From contig NZ_WOWP01000034.1 of assembly GCF_009741375.1 (NCBI RefSeq), positions 124,001-188,000 of the forward strand: a stretch of DNA of 64,000 bases, read 5' to 3'. This stretch comes from Flavobacterium rakeshii. Lineage in GTDB: Bacteria > Bacteroidota > Bacteroidia > Flavobacteriales > Flavobacteriaceae. Made by a program: the position numbers and the translations under genes. A model generated the notes under the pieces. That model did no database searches and was not told the origin of the DNA. It saw nothing but the letters and a program-made list of their open reading frames with translations. The stretch's first letter is position 1. Every line of letters starts with the position of its first letter. Below, one piece after another: positions 34,755-43,888 of this stretch.

Positions 34755-34985
34755 CTACTCATTTTCGTAACGTTCCATTTCCCTGTCGTAAAAATTGTTA
34801 GCCATTTCAATAAGACCTTCCATTTCACTGTTCAGTTCGTTTTCGTCCAGATCTTCCGGTTCTTCCAGGAACTCTACTTCATCATCTTTCAAATTGATAA
34901 TAAATCGAGGATAGTCAAGGTGAATAATGTAAATATCTTCCGGATGATCGGTATTATCTCCCAATAAAAATTTAGGTAGTTCCAT
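34755..34985 (-). CDS. Small acidic conserved hypothetical protein
   Basis: 76 residues, strongly acidic (FLEEPEDLDENELNSEMEGL) with a GDNTDHPEDIYIIHLDYPRFIINLK beta-rich start. Not recognised beyond Bacteroidetes. It converges on meaB with a 5-base gap and lies 38 bases downstream of the MATE gene start-side neighbour, so it may share that transcript. Confidence 0.75.
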   Translation of the reverse strand: MELPKFLLGDNTDHPEDIYIIHLDYPRFIINLKDDEVEFLEEPEDLDENELNSEMEGLIEMANNFYDREMERYENE

Positions 34986-35023
34986 AGTATAGTTTATAAA
35001 ATATAAGTCTTACAATAAATCGT

Positions 35024-36418
35024 TTACGCTACTTTGGCTTTGCTAACGGGATTAGCAATAAGCCTTTTGGTAAGTACGTGAAAGCGAATATACAAAAATA
35101 TTGCGGCAGCTGTTAATCCTGCCAGCAGTCCTATCCATATTCCGGTCGCTTTTAAAGGCGTATGTAACCCTAAATAATAAGATACAGGGAAACCAATAAC
35201 CCAATAGGCTACAAAGGTAATATAGGTAGGTATCTTTACATCCTGCAGTCCGCGGAGTGCTCCAAGCACCACAACCTGAATACCATCGGTAATCTGGAAA
35301 ACAGCAGCCACCAGTAATAAGGTAGAAGCAATATTTATAACCTCACTGTTTTCAAGCGCCAGTTCTGGGTTCTTCATATTAAGGAAGAACATTGGCAGAT
35401 AGTCATGAAACAGTACAAAGAATAATGCAAACACTATTTCAAGTATAATAGCCAATAGGAATATGGAACGCGCCACCAGTTGCAGCTTTTTATAATCCTG
35501 AAGTCCTTTTTGGTTCCCTACCCTAATCATAGCCGTAACACTAAGCCCCATGGCAAACATAAATGTCATGGAAGCAAGGCTCAGCGCAATTTGGTTTGCT
35601 GCCTGACTGTTTGCCCCAATAGAGCCCGAAAGCCATACCGCACCCGTAAACAAGGCTACCTCAAACAACATTTGCATTGACGACGGCACGCCCAATGAAG
35701 TAATCTTTTTTAGTATAGGCTTTGTAATTTCCTTAAAAGTAAAACCTTTAAAATAGGTTTGCAGTTTAGAGTTTCTGTACAGACTTATATGCATATAAAT
35801 AAGCATAAATATCCTTGAAACCACTGTACCCAGTGCCGCACCTATAATACCCATTTTAGGGAATATCCAAATACCATATATAAGCAGGTAGTTTACTACT
35901 ACATTAATAACATTTGAGGCTATAACAGCATACATGGCATATTTGGTAAGCGAAAGTCCGTCGGCAAACTGTTTATATCCCTGAAATATAACCATAGGCA
36001 GTAACGAAAAAGCTACCCAGTCCACATAAGGCGCTGCAAGACTAACCACCTCATCAGGCTGTCCCATTAAGTGCATAAGCGGTTTGGCAAACCACACCAC
36101 AGCAAACAGCATTATACCCAGCATGGTACATAAAAACAGTCCGTGATGGAAAACCGTCCTTACTTTAGCAGTATCTTTTTCGGCATCACCTTCAGCAATA
36201 ATAGGTGTAATTGCTGTAGAGAAACCAATCCCTACAGACATAGCTACAAACACCATACTGTTACCCAGTGAGGCAGCAGCGAGTTCGGCAGCACCCAGCT
36301 GCCCTACCATTATGTTGTCTATAATACCCGTAATGGTATGACCCAACATACCCAGTATTACCGGATAGGCCAGCCTAATGTTATAAGAGAATTCTTTTGT
36401 GTATTGCGCTAAGTTCAC
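35024..36418 (-). CDS. MATE-family multidrug/Na+ efflux transporter (NorM-like)
   Basis: 464 residues, 12 membrane helices. LAYPVILGMLGHTITGIIDNIMVGQLGAAELAAASLGNS is the MATE signature at the start; the second half repeats it (LGVPSSMQMLFEVALFTGAV). These antiporters expel cationic drugs in exchange for Na+ or H+. It has no adjacent regulator. Confidence 0.94.
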   Translation of the reverse strand: MNLAQYTKEFSYNIRLAYPVILGMLGHTITGIIDNIMVGQLGAAELAAASLGNSMVFVAMSVGIGFSTAITPIIAEGDAEKDTAKVRTVFHHGLFLCTMLGIMLFAVVWFAKPLMHLMGQPDEVVSLAAPYVDWVAFSLLPMVIFQGYKQFADGLSLTKYAMYAVIASNVINVVVNYLLIYGIWIFPKMGIIGAALGTVVSRIFMLIYMHISLYRNSKLQTYFKGFTFKEITKPILKKITSLGVPSSMQMLFEVALFTGAVWLSGSIGANSQAANQIALSLASMTFMFAMGLSVTAMIRVGNQKGLQDYKKLQLVARSIFLLAIILEIVFALFFVLFHDYLPMFFLNMKNPELALENSEVINIASTLLLVAAVFQITDGIQVVVLGALRGLQDVKIPTYITFVAYWVIGFPVSYYLGLHTPLKATGIWIGLLAGLTAAAIFLYIRFHVLTKRLIANPVSKAKVA

Positions 36419-36540
36419 CGCTTAAAATTTTCTGCAAAAATAAGAAGAACACCTAATACACTAAAAATCAACATAAAACCAATTTAACGTTAAAAAACTA
36501 AAAATAATAACAGTTTTTAACCTTATATTAAAAATATTTT

Positions 36541-36548
36541 TATATTTG
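36541..36548 (+). promoter_or_regulatory. -7 element of the outer-membrane beta-barrel gene
   Basis: TATATTTG, exact TAnnTTTG, 39 bases before the ATG at 36588. Confidence 0.55.
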
Positions 36549-36587
36549 AAAAGTTAATTTTACTTCATAATCATAACAAATTGATCT

Positions 36588-37091
36588 ATGAAGTTGAAGA
36601 AACATTTTTTAATGGCTGTTATTCTGCTAATTACGGGAGCCAGCCATGCACAACAGGTAAGTGAGAACACAAATTACGACCAGGGATTCCGTTTAGGGTT
36701 TGGTCTTAACGCCGGGGCAGTAACCGGAGATTATTTCAATTTTGCCTTGGGAGGCGATGCAAGGTTACAGTATGACCTTTCTCAAAAAACCTCTCTAACC
36801 CTTACAACGGGTTACACACATCTTTTTGGAAAGGATGAAGTAAAAGATCTTGGATTTATTCCTGCTAAAGCCGGTTTTAAAGCCTTTGTTTGGGGTGACC
36901 GATTTTACGTACTGGGCGAAGCAGGTGCCGGATTTGCTGTAACAAACAATTACAATGAAACCACCTTTTTATGGTCGCCGGGTATAGGGTATGCCAACAG
37001 CTTTATTGACCTGAGCCTGCGATATGAAGGGATGAATAATTTTAATGCCGACCAGATTGCCTTTAGGGTAGCCTACGGGTTTAAACTGTGA
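36588..37091 (+). CDS. Small outer-membrane beta-barrel protein
   Basis: 167 residues with a signal peptide (MKLKKHFLMAVILLITGASH, cleaved near HAQQ). The rest is alternating hydrophobic/polar strands rich in G, Y and F, ending in FRVAYGFKL with a C-terminal aromatic-type strand. Consistent with an eight-stranded barrel. Ligand or role unknown. A terminator follows. Confidence 0.82.
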   Translation: MKLKKHFLMAVILLITGASHAQQVSENTNYDQGFRLGFGLNAGAVTGDYFNFALGGDARLQYDLSQKTSLTLTTGYTHLFGKDEVKDLGFIPAKAGFKAFVWGDRFYVLGEAGAGFAVTNNYNETTFLWSPGIGYANSFIDLSLRYEGMNNFNADQIAFRVAYGFKL

Positions 37092-37132
37092 AACACCAAA
37101 ACAATTAAATAAATAACCTAAGTAGACCAAAT

Positions 37133-37163
37133 TAAAGCCTGTAATGTAAAAGTTACAGGCTTT
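37133..37163. terminator. Terminator
   Basis: AAAGCCTGTAA-N8-TTACAGGCTTT followed by AATGTTTTTT; serves the barrel gene and, on the other strand, the end of the ppk2 gene. Confidence 0.85.
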
Positions 37164-37172
37164 AATGTTTTT

Positions 37173-38051
37173 TTAAGGCTTTTCATTAAGTAACTGCACT
37201 CTGTATAAGGCAATATTATCCAGTACATCATCACTTACTTCGGGTTCCTTAAAGTCATATTTTTTAAGTTCGTTAAGTATTGTTTTAGCTACAAGCAGCC
37301 TCGCTGTTTCTTTATCATCCGCAGGAATGGCAAACCAAGGTGCATGAGGCTTACTGGTTTTACTTATTGCTTCCTCATAATAGGTTTGATAGGTATCCCA
37401 CAATCCTCTTTCATTAAGATCTCCGGCAGAAAATTTCCACAGGTGGTCTTCCTTTTCCAGTCTGCGTAACAACCTTTGCCTTTGCTCCTCTTTCCCTAAG
37501 TGCAGGAAAAATTTAAGCACAATCGTTCCGTTTTCGGCTAAATGCTGTTCAAAGTTATTAATCTGTTCAAAACGGCTTTCCCAAAAAGCATCGGTTATAT
37601 CTTCCTCTTTATCCACTCCGGGAAGGTTTTCGTTTAAAATATAGTTGGGATGCACACGGGTTACCAGTACGTTCTCATAATGCGAACGGTTAAAAACGGC
37701 AAACTTTCCCCTTTGTGGCAGGGCAATATAGTGCCTCCATAAATAATCATGCTTCAACTCGTTTGATGTTGGCGTTTTAAAGCTATGCACCACCACCCCT
37801 CTGGCATTAAAGTTTTTAAACACCTCGCGAATAAGACTGTCCTTCCCCGCTGTATCCATACCCTGCAGGCATATCAAAACACTATAGCGGTTATTGGCAT
37901 ACATCTTGTCCTGAAGCTTGCCCAGCTTTTTACTGGTTTTCTCAATTTTCTTTATTTTCTTTTTAGCTGTGAGTTCCAGTTCTATCTTTGTAGGCGCTTT
38001 GCTTATGGAAAAAGCTTCGGTTACTTTAAAATCGTCGGTATTGATATTCAT
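37173..38051 (-). CDS. PPK2-family polyphosphate kinase
   Basis: 292 residues. Walker A GMDTAGKDSLIREVF, then the lid-related NARGVVVHSFKTPT and Walker B FNRSHYENVLVTRVHP, and the R-rich lid RQRLLRRLEKEDHLWKFS. PPK2 enzymes transfer phosphate from polyphosphate to nucleotides. Class I, II or III cannot be told by eye. Monocistronic. Confidence 0.93.
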   Translation of the reverse strand: MNINTDDFKVTEAFSISKAPTKIELELTAKKKIKKIEKTSKKLGKLQDKMYANNRYSVLICLQGMDTAGKDSLIREVFKNFNARGVVVHSFKTPTSNELKHDYLWRHYIALPQRGKFAVFNRSHYENVLVTRVHPNYILNENLPGVDKEEDITDAFWESRFEQINNFEQHLAENGTIVLKFFLHLGKEEQRQRLLRRLEKEDHLWKFSAGDLNERGLWDTYQTYYEEAISKTSKPHAPWFAIPADDKETARLLVAKTILNELKKYDFKEPEVSDDVLDNIALYRVQLLNEKP

Positions 38052-38122
38052 GCGAAGAAATATTTATCTTTATAAATGTAAGAAATTAAACAACAACACG
38101 TTTACAACAAAAACACAAGTTT

Positions 38123-38974
38123 ATGCAAAAATTTAAGCTGGAACTGCTGTTACACATCATGGGAATAGGCTCTGCATCAGGGTTGCTTTTTAACGACAAT
38201 TCACTATTCCTTATTTCAGACAACAGCAATATGCTGTATGAATACAACATGACCGACAAGACCACCAGCAAGGTATCGCTTGCCGACAGTACTTATACGG
38301 GTCCGCTTGAAAACATCCCTAAAAAAGACAAGCAGGACTTTGAGGCTATCACTAAACTTGACAACAACTTATATATATTTGGTTCGGGGTCTGGACTAAA
38401 GGAAAACCGAAATAGCCTTGCTCATTACAACTTTAAAACCAAAACCACACAGGCACCTACCGATTTGACCGATCTTTATCTTGGTATGCAAAGCTTTGGA
38501 GAGATAAGCCCCGAAGACTTTAATATAGAAGCTGCGGTTAACGACGGAACATTATGGTACCTGTTTCAGCGTGGTAACGGACCTGCACAGCAAAACGGTC
38601 TGTTTACCTTAGATGGTGATATTAACGAAATTTATTTCCAGATTATATACAACCCTATTACTCTACCTAAAATAAACGGTGCTCAGGCCAGTTTTACCGA
38701 TGCCGTTAAAGTAGGTGATAAACTGTACTTTATTGCTGCTGCCGAGAAATCAGACTCTACTTATCTTGATGGTGAAGTGGCAGGTTCTCTTATAGGCTGT
38801 ATAGATATCGAGACTGTAGAGGTTGAGTTTACCCAAATAATATCTAACAAAAATAAGTTTGAGGGTATTACTCTATACAGGGACAATGGCAAATCACTGG
38901 AATTCCTTTTGTGTGAAGATACCGATAGTGATGCAACCGAATCTGACATATATAAACTTACTATTGATAAATAG
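38123..38974 (+). CDS. DUF6929-like beta-propeller hypothetical protein
   Basis: 283 residues with no signal peptide, beta-rich. Repeated blocks such as NDNSLFLISDNSNMLYEYN and KLDNNLYIFGSGSGLKENRN look like propeller blades of the SdiA-regulated/DUF6929 type. NFIEAAVNDG-like and FEGITLY motifs suggest a phytase-like fold. Function unknown. The plus-strand sigma-factor gene follows after 127 bases. Confidence 0.72.
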   Translation: MQKFKLELLLHIMGIGSASGLLFNDNSLFLISDNSNMLYEYNMTDKTTSKVSLADSTYTGPLENIPKKDKQDFEAITKLDNNLYIFGSGSGLKENRNSLAHYNFKTKTTQAPTDLTDLYLGMQSFGEISPEDFNIEAAVNDGTLWYLFQRGNGPAQQNGLFTLDGDINEIYFQIIYNPITLPKINGAQASFTDAVKVGDKLYFIAAAEKSDSTYLDGEVAGSLIGCIDIETVEVEFTQIISNKNKFEGITLYRDNGKSLEFLLCEDTDSDATESDIYKLTIDK

Positions 38975-39101
38975 TTTTGCGTTACGGGTTATTAGTTACG
39001 TGTTTAACTACAACATGAAACCTGAAACCTTAAACAAAAAATTACTCCCTCTCCCAACCTTTAACTGTTTTTTCTGCTCTATATAAACAAAGAGACATAT
39101 T

Positions 39102-39656
39102 GTGATAGACGAAAAACTCATAACAGCATGCAGGAACATGCACCGAAATGCCCAAAGGCAGGTGTATGAACTTATGGCGCCCAAGCTATACCACACCTGC
39201 AAAAGGTATTTAAAGAGCGAAGAGGAAATAGAAGAGGCAGTGGCCGATGCCTTTTATACCATTTTCACAAAACTCAATCAGTTAAAAGAAGTCAAGGCTT
39301 TTGAGGCCTGGGCTAGGCGTATAGCCATAAACCAGTGTCTTTTAACTTTAAAAAGGAAGGTAAACTTTAATATTTATATTGAAGACATGAGCACATCGGC
39401 AGAGCCTTCGCAAAACGAACCGGCCAGTCTCGAAGAGGAAGACCTGCTTAAACTGCTTGACTACATTCCTGAAGGTTGCCGTACGGTATTTAACCTTTTT
39501 GCCATAGAAGGTTACTCTCACAAAGAAATAGCTGCAATGCTGAATATTACAGAAGGGACTTCGAAATCACAATTAAATGTCTCCCGCAGTAAATTAAAAG
39601 ATTTAATAAACAGTGTTTATTATCAAAATGAAAACAGCTATGGAAAATCAAAATAA
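39102..39656 (+). CDS. ECF-type sigma-70 factor
   Basis: 184 residues from a GTG start. Region 2 (about 20-85: APKLYHTCKRYLKSEEEIEEAVADAF) and region 4 (about 120-175: YIPEGCRTVFNLFAIEGYSHKEIAAMLNITEGTSKSQL) are clear, without region 1.1 or 3, so it is an extracytoplasmic-function sigma. Its last 17 bases overlap the following vWA gene, so the two are translationally linked. Confidence 0.93.
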   Translation: MIDEKLITACRNMHRNAQRQVYELMAPKLYHTCKRYLKSEEEIEEAVADAFYTIFTKLNQLKEVKAFEAWARRIAINQCLLTLKRKVNFNIYIEDMSTSAEPSQNEPASLEEEDLLKLLDYIPEGCRTVFNLFAIEGYSHKEIAAMLNITEGTSKSQLNVSRSKLKDLINSVYYQNENSYGKSK

Positions 39657-42600
39657 ATTAGATAATCAGTTTAAAAACGCTGCCGGAAAAGTCGAGAACA
39701 AAGGCTTTGACCGAATGGAAGCGATATGGGACAGAGTTGAAGAAAAACTGGACCACAAAAAGAAACGAAGAGGCCTTATTTTTTGGAGGTATGGCGGTGT
39801 TGCTGCTCTGTTGCTAATATTATTAGCAATAGGTGGTCAGTTCTTTAAAAAGCACGCTAACCCTACAGAACCCGAAACACAGGTTACCACTATAGACCAC
39901 AATAAAGTAGAGGAAACATTTAACCCAACAACAGTAAGGGATACTCAAAAAATTGAAGTGGTTGTAGGGGAAGAAGAAACTATAATTCGTAAAAATGATT
40001 CTGTCGTTAATATAAAGAACAGTGCTTTTATAAAAAGCAAAGAAACTCCTATTGACAGCAGTAAATATGTATTAATGGGGAATAAAAAAATATACCTGCA
40101 AGACATTTTTAAACATGCTCCCGGAGATACTATATATTTTAAAGACGAAGGAAAAATTGTTGTTTTAAATGATTCAAAATTAAAAGTATGGGATACCAGA
40201 ACCGACAAAGGAGAATTTCGGGTAAAAGGAGAAATAACACCTAAAAAAGATGATAGTTCTTCTTCTGCCGTTACTTATAGTAACGTAGCTATTCAGGATA
40301 CTGAAAACGAAAACCTGAATGAATTTATAGTTCCTTCAAAAGACAAGTACACTCATCTTAACAGCCTTTATTTTGGTAAAGACAGCTTACAGAACAAAGA
40401 AGCCATAACAGCAACTGTTACTGTAAATAATAATATGGTTACTGGCGTAGTAAGTGACTTTTCAGGAGCTTTACCCGGAGCTTATGTAACCATTAAAGGA
40501 ACAAACAAAAGCGTTTCGACAGATATAGAAGGTAAATTCTCTATCGAAGCCAAAAAGGGGGATATTCTGGAAATTTCGTATATAGGCTATAATGAAAACA
40601 GTGTCGCTATTAATAATCCTAACATCCCCCACAATATACTACTGGAAGAAAGCACAAATAAACTGGAAGAAGTTGTTGTGGTTGCATACGGAACACAAAA
40701 AAGAAAAAAAGAAGAAAAACGTAGAAAGCAAATAAAACAAAAACAACAGGCTACTATCGCTTTTGCCAAACGTAATTACAGGGATGGCGACAAGCAGACT
40801 ACTAGTTATGTAAGCGCGCCAAAAGGTGAACTTGATAAAGGTTTTCAAAACAATCAGGACTATTATCGTAAAAACATGTATAAAGAAGGTGCTACAGTAG
40901 TAACCTCCAGCGATATACAATATGACACCTTATCTAACGGAAGAATTCAGTTTCGTGAGATACCTGGACAAATTTCTGAGACAGATGAGCCTACATATAT
41001 AGCCATTTTAAACACAGCTTATATAACCAACACAGCTCCACTGTATGTAGTAGACGGTGTAGCTGTTAACGAAGACACCTTCAGGAATTTAAACCAAAAT
41101 GATATTGCTACAGTTAAAGTTCTTAAAGATCAGGATGCAATATCGGCTTACGGAGACAAAGGTGTTAACGGTGTAATTGTTATAACTACAGTAAAAGGCA
41201 CAACTATAGAGATGAACACAGCCGCTTTAGACAATCAGTCGGATTCAGAGAAAAGGGCGTTATTACAGGGTGTTGTTACTACCCGCGGGAACAGTACTCC
41301 TCTTTACATTCTTGACGGCATGCCTGTAGATGAGGAAACCGTAAAGAATATGAATGTAAACGATGTGGCCAACATCAGGGTTTTAAAAGATGCCGGTGCT
41401 ACATCGTTATACGGTATGAGAGGTAGTAACGGTGTTGTGGTTATCAAAACAAAACAGGGAGAATATGCCCGCGAAATTATTGAAGAAGACGAAGAGGAAA
41501 ACGAACCTATAGATCCGTCTAAAATACAGGTAGACCGTGAAAGCTATAATATGTTTGAGGAAAATCAGTTTGAAAACCCAACCTCAAATCCGCTTTCCAC
41601 TTTCTCTATTGATGTTGATAATGCTTCTTATACCAATATAAGACGCTTTTTAAACAACGGGCAAAAAGTACCTAAAGATGCGGTTCGTGTTGAAGAAATG
41701 ATAAACTTCTTTAAGTATAATTACCCTCAGCCTAAAGGCAAAGAGCCATTCTCTATCAATACAGAGTATAGTGATGCCCCTTGGAATCCTGACCACAAAC
41801 TCCTTAAAATAGGACTAAAAGGTAAAGAGATACCAATGGACAAATTGCCTGCTTCTAACTTTGTATTCCTGATAGATGTAAGCGGTTCTATGAGTGATGA
41901 CAACAAACTACCGTTACTTAAACAGTCAATGAAGCTATTGGTTAACCAAATGCGCCCTGAAGATAAAATTGCAATTGTGGTATATGCAGGTGCTGCCGGA
42001 CTGGTATTGCCTTCAACCAACGGAAGTGAAAAAACAAAAATAATTGATGCCCTTGATGAGCTATCGGCAGGTGGCAGTACTGCCGGTGGAGAGGGTATTG
42101 AACTGGCTTACAAAACGGCACAGGAAAACTTTATTAAAGGCGGAAACAACCGTGTAATACTGGCTACCGATGGTGACTTTAATGTAGGTGACTCTTCTGA
42201 CAGGGATATGCAGACTCTAATTGAAGAAAAAAGGCAAAGTGGTGTGTTCCTTACCTGCCTTGGTTACGGAATGGGTAACTACAAGGATTCTAAAATGGAA
42301 ATACTGGCAGACAAGGGCAACGGAAACTATGCCTATATAGACAACATGCAGGAAGCCGACCGTTTTCTTCAAAAAGAATTTAAAGGCTCTATGTATGCCA
42401 TAGCCAAAGATGTTAAAATACAAATTGAATTTAACCCTAACCATGTACAGTCGTACAGGCTTATAGGTTATGAAAACCGTAAGTTAAGGGATGAAGATTT
42501 TGAAAACGACGCTATAGATGCAGGCGAACTGGGTAGCGGGCATACTGTAACGGCTTTATATGAAATAATCCCGGTTGGTGTGGAAAGTGATTACTTTACC

Positions 42601-42936
42601 CCAGATACAAAACTGAAGTATACCCAACAGGCAAAAGAGAAAAACAAATATAAAGACGAACTGGCAACAGTTAAGCTAAGACACAAAAAGCCGGATGGTA
42701 ATAAGAGTACCGAAACAGAACTGGTTATAGAAAACAAACCAGTTGAACTTGATGAAGCTTCGTCCGACTTTAAGTTTGCTGCATCAGTAGCATGGTTTGG
42801 GCTTAAACTAAGGGACTCAAAACTTATACCAAGTAAATCGTCTAAAAAGATTAAGAAACTCGGCAAAGAAGGTATTAAAAACGATACCGATGGCTATAAA
42901 GCCGAGTTTATACGACTGGTAGACATGGTACAATAA
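39640..42936 (+). CDS. Multidomain membrane protein: carboxypeptidase-like, two TonB-plug-like, YfbK-type vWA
   Basis: 1098 residues from the ATG at 39640; an upstream in-frame ATG at 39628 is also possible. A membrane helix at about 48-69 follows a charged, anti-sigma-like cytosolic segment. Then a carboxypeptidase-regulatory-like domain (about 266-340, GVVSDFSGALPGAYVTIKG) with a SusC-like VVVAYGTQKR end, and two TonB plug-like segments (about 467-517 and 554-604, LYVVDGVAVNEDT and LYILDGMPVDEET, each with VLKDxxAxSxYG). A YfbK-type vWA domain (DVSGS at 746-750) and a DUF3520-like tail complete it. Its start overlaps the ECF sigma gene, so it may be its membrane partner. Confidence 0.88.
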   Translation: MENQNKLDNQFKNAAGKVENKGFDRMEAIWDRVEEKLDHKKKRRGLIFWRYGGVAALLLILLAIGGQFFKKHANPTEPETQVTTIDHNKVEETFNPTTVRDTQKIEVVVGEEETIIRKNDSVVNIKNSAFIKSKETPIDSSKYVLMGNKKIYLQDIFKHAPGDTIYFKDEGKIVVLNDSKLKVWDTRTDKGEFRVKGEITPKKDDSSSSAVTYSNVAIQDTENENLNEFIVPSKDKYTHLNSLYFGKDSLQNKEAITATVTVNNNMVTGVVSDFSGALPGAYVTIKGTNKSVSTDIEGKFSIEAKKGDILEISYIGYNENSVAINNPNIPHNILLEESTNKLEEVVVVAYGTQKRKKEEKRRKQIKQKQQATIAFAKRNYRDGDKQTTSYVSAPKGELDKGFQNNQDYYRKNMYKEGATVVTSSDIQYDTLSNGRIQFREIPGQISETDEPTYIAILNTAYITNTAPLYVVDGVAVNEDTFRNLNQNDIATVKVLKDQDAISAYGDKGVNGVIVITTVKGTTIEMNTAALDNQSDSEKRALLQGVVTTRGNSTPLYILDGMPVDEETVKNMNVNDVANIRVLKDAGATSLYGMRGSNGVVVIKTKQGEYAREIIEEDEEENEPIDPSKIQVDRESYNMFEENQFENPTSNPLSTFSIDVDNASYTNIRRFLNNGQKVPKDAVRVEEMINFFKYNYPQPKGKEPFSINTEYSDAPWNPDHKLLKIGLKGKEIPMDKLPASNFVFLIDVSGSMSDDNKLPLLKQSMKLLVNQMRPEDKIAIVVYAGAAGLVLPSTNGSEKTKIIDALDELSAGGSTAGGEGIELAYKTAQENFIKGGNNRVILATDGDFNVGDSSDRDMQTLIEEKRQSGVFLTCLGYGMGNYKDSKMEILADKGNGNYAYIDNMQEADRFLQKEFKGSMYAIAKDVKIQIEFNPNHVQSYRLIGYENRKLRDEDFENDAIDAGELGSGHTVTALYEIIPVGVESDYFTPDTKLKYTQQAKEKNKYKDELATVKLRHKKPDGNKSTETELVIENKPVELDEASSDFKFAASVAWFGLKLRDSKLIPSKSSKKIKKLGKEGIKNDTDGYKAEFIRLVDMVQ

Positions 42937-42937
42937 C

Positions 42938-42969
42938 AAAAAAGGCAGGATTTAATCCTGCCTTTTTTG
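42938..42969. terminator. Bidirectional terminator
   Basis: AAAAAAGGCAGGATTTAATCCTGCCTTTTTT, between the converging vWA and hydrolase genes. Confidence 0.9.
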
Positions 42970-42970
42970 T

Positions 42971-43885
42971 TTATCTTCCATGATACTTCATATCCGGTAA
43001 TGGCTCGTTATTTTTAAGAAAACGGTCAAACCAGTTTAGTACCATTTTATTTACTTCATTTTTGTTTTCATTGATACCATGATCACTCCCTTCAAAAACT
43101 ACAAGCCTGTAGGGTATTCTGTATTTTCCAAATTCAATAGCCAATTTCAGGCTCTGCTCACATTTTACACGCCAGTCGGCATTACCGTGAAGCATTAATA
43201 AAGGAACATTTGTTGGTAATTTATCTACCCATTCAATAGCCGATCTTTTTGTAAGTTCCGCTTCTTTATTATTTGCATAATTAGGAATAAGTTCGCTGTA
43301 TACCTTTTCCATTTCAGGTCTTTCAAGTCCGGCTCTCATGTCAGAAAGTGCTCCTCCCACAACAGCCGCCTTTATCTTATTGGTTTCTGTAAGCGCCCTT
43401 AAAGTCATCATTCCGCCCCTACTCCAGCCATACATACCTATACGTGTTGTATCTGCCTCTTTAATTTCGGCAAGCACATCAATTAAGTTAACCACATCAT
43501 CAACGTCACTGCCGCCAAATTCCTCGACTCCTTCGCTGCCACCGTTGCCACGATACTGGCTGGCTATTACCACATAACCTTCTTTTGCCAGTTGGCCCAA
43601 AAAGCGATATGCATAAGGAAGAATCAATTCTCCAAAATCCCTGTTGCCTCCCCTGTTAAATATAATTACTGGGTGTGGCCCCTGGGTTTTAGGCTGTACA
43701 AGATATCCGTTAACTTTTAAACTGTCACTGGTATAAGTTATACCATACACTTCAATACTGTCTTTATATGATATTTTTGCGGGAGTAGTTTGCAGCTCTT
43801 TTTTCAAAAGTAGCTTTTGCTGATTTTGGGCAAAGACAACAATCCCTAAAAACAATAATATTACAGTACTGAATGTTTTAACCAT
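42971..43885 (-). CDS. Secreted alpha/beta hydrolase (S9-like)
   Basis: 304 residues with a signal peptide (MVKTFSTVILLFLGIVVFAQ, cut after AQN). Fold of prolyl-oligopeptidase-like hydrolases: nucleophile elbow GWSRGGMMTL, acid near LMLHGNADWRVK, and histidine in GSDHGINENK. Probably an exported peptidase or esterase. It ends 3 bases from the ABC-F gene upstream on the same strand. Confidence 0.9.
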   Translation of the reverse strand: MVKTFSTVILLFLGIVVFAQNQQKLLLKKELQTTPAKISYKDSIEVYGITYTSDSLKVNGYLVQPKTQGPHPVIIFNRGGNRDFGELILPYAYRFLGQLAKEGYVVIASQYRGNGGSEGVEEFGGSDVDDVVNLIDVLAEIKEADTTRIGMYGWSRGGMMTLRALTETNKIKAAVVGGALSDMRAGLERPEMEKVYSELIPNYANNKEAELTKRSAIEWVDKLPTNVPLLMLHGNADWRVKCEQSLKLAIEFGKYRIPYRLVVFEGSDHGINENKNEVNKMVLNWFDRFLKNNEPLPDMKYHGR

Positions 43886-43888
43886 GGT

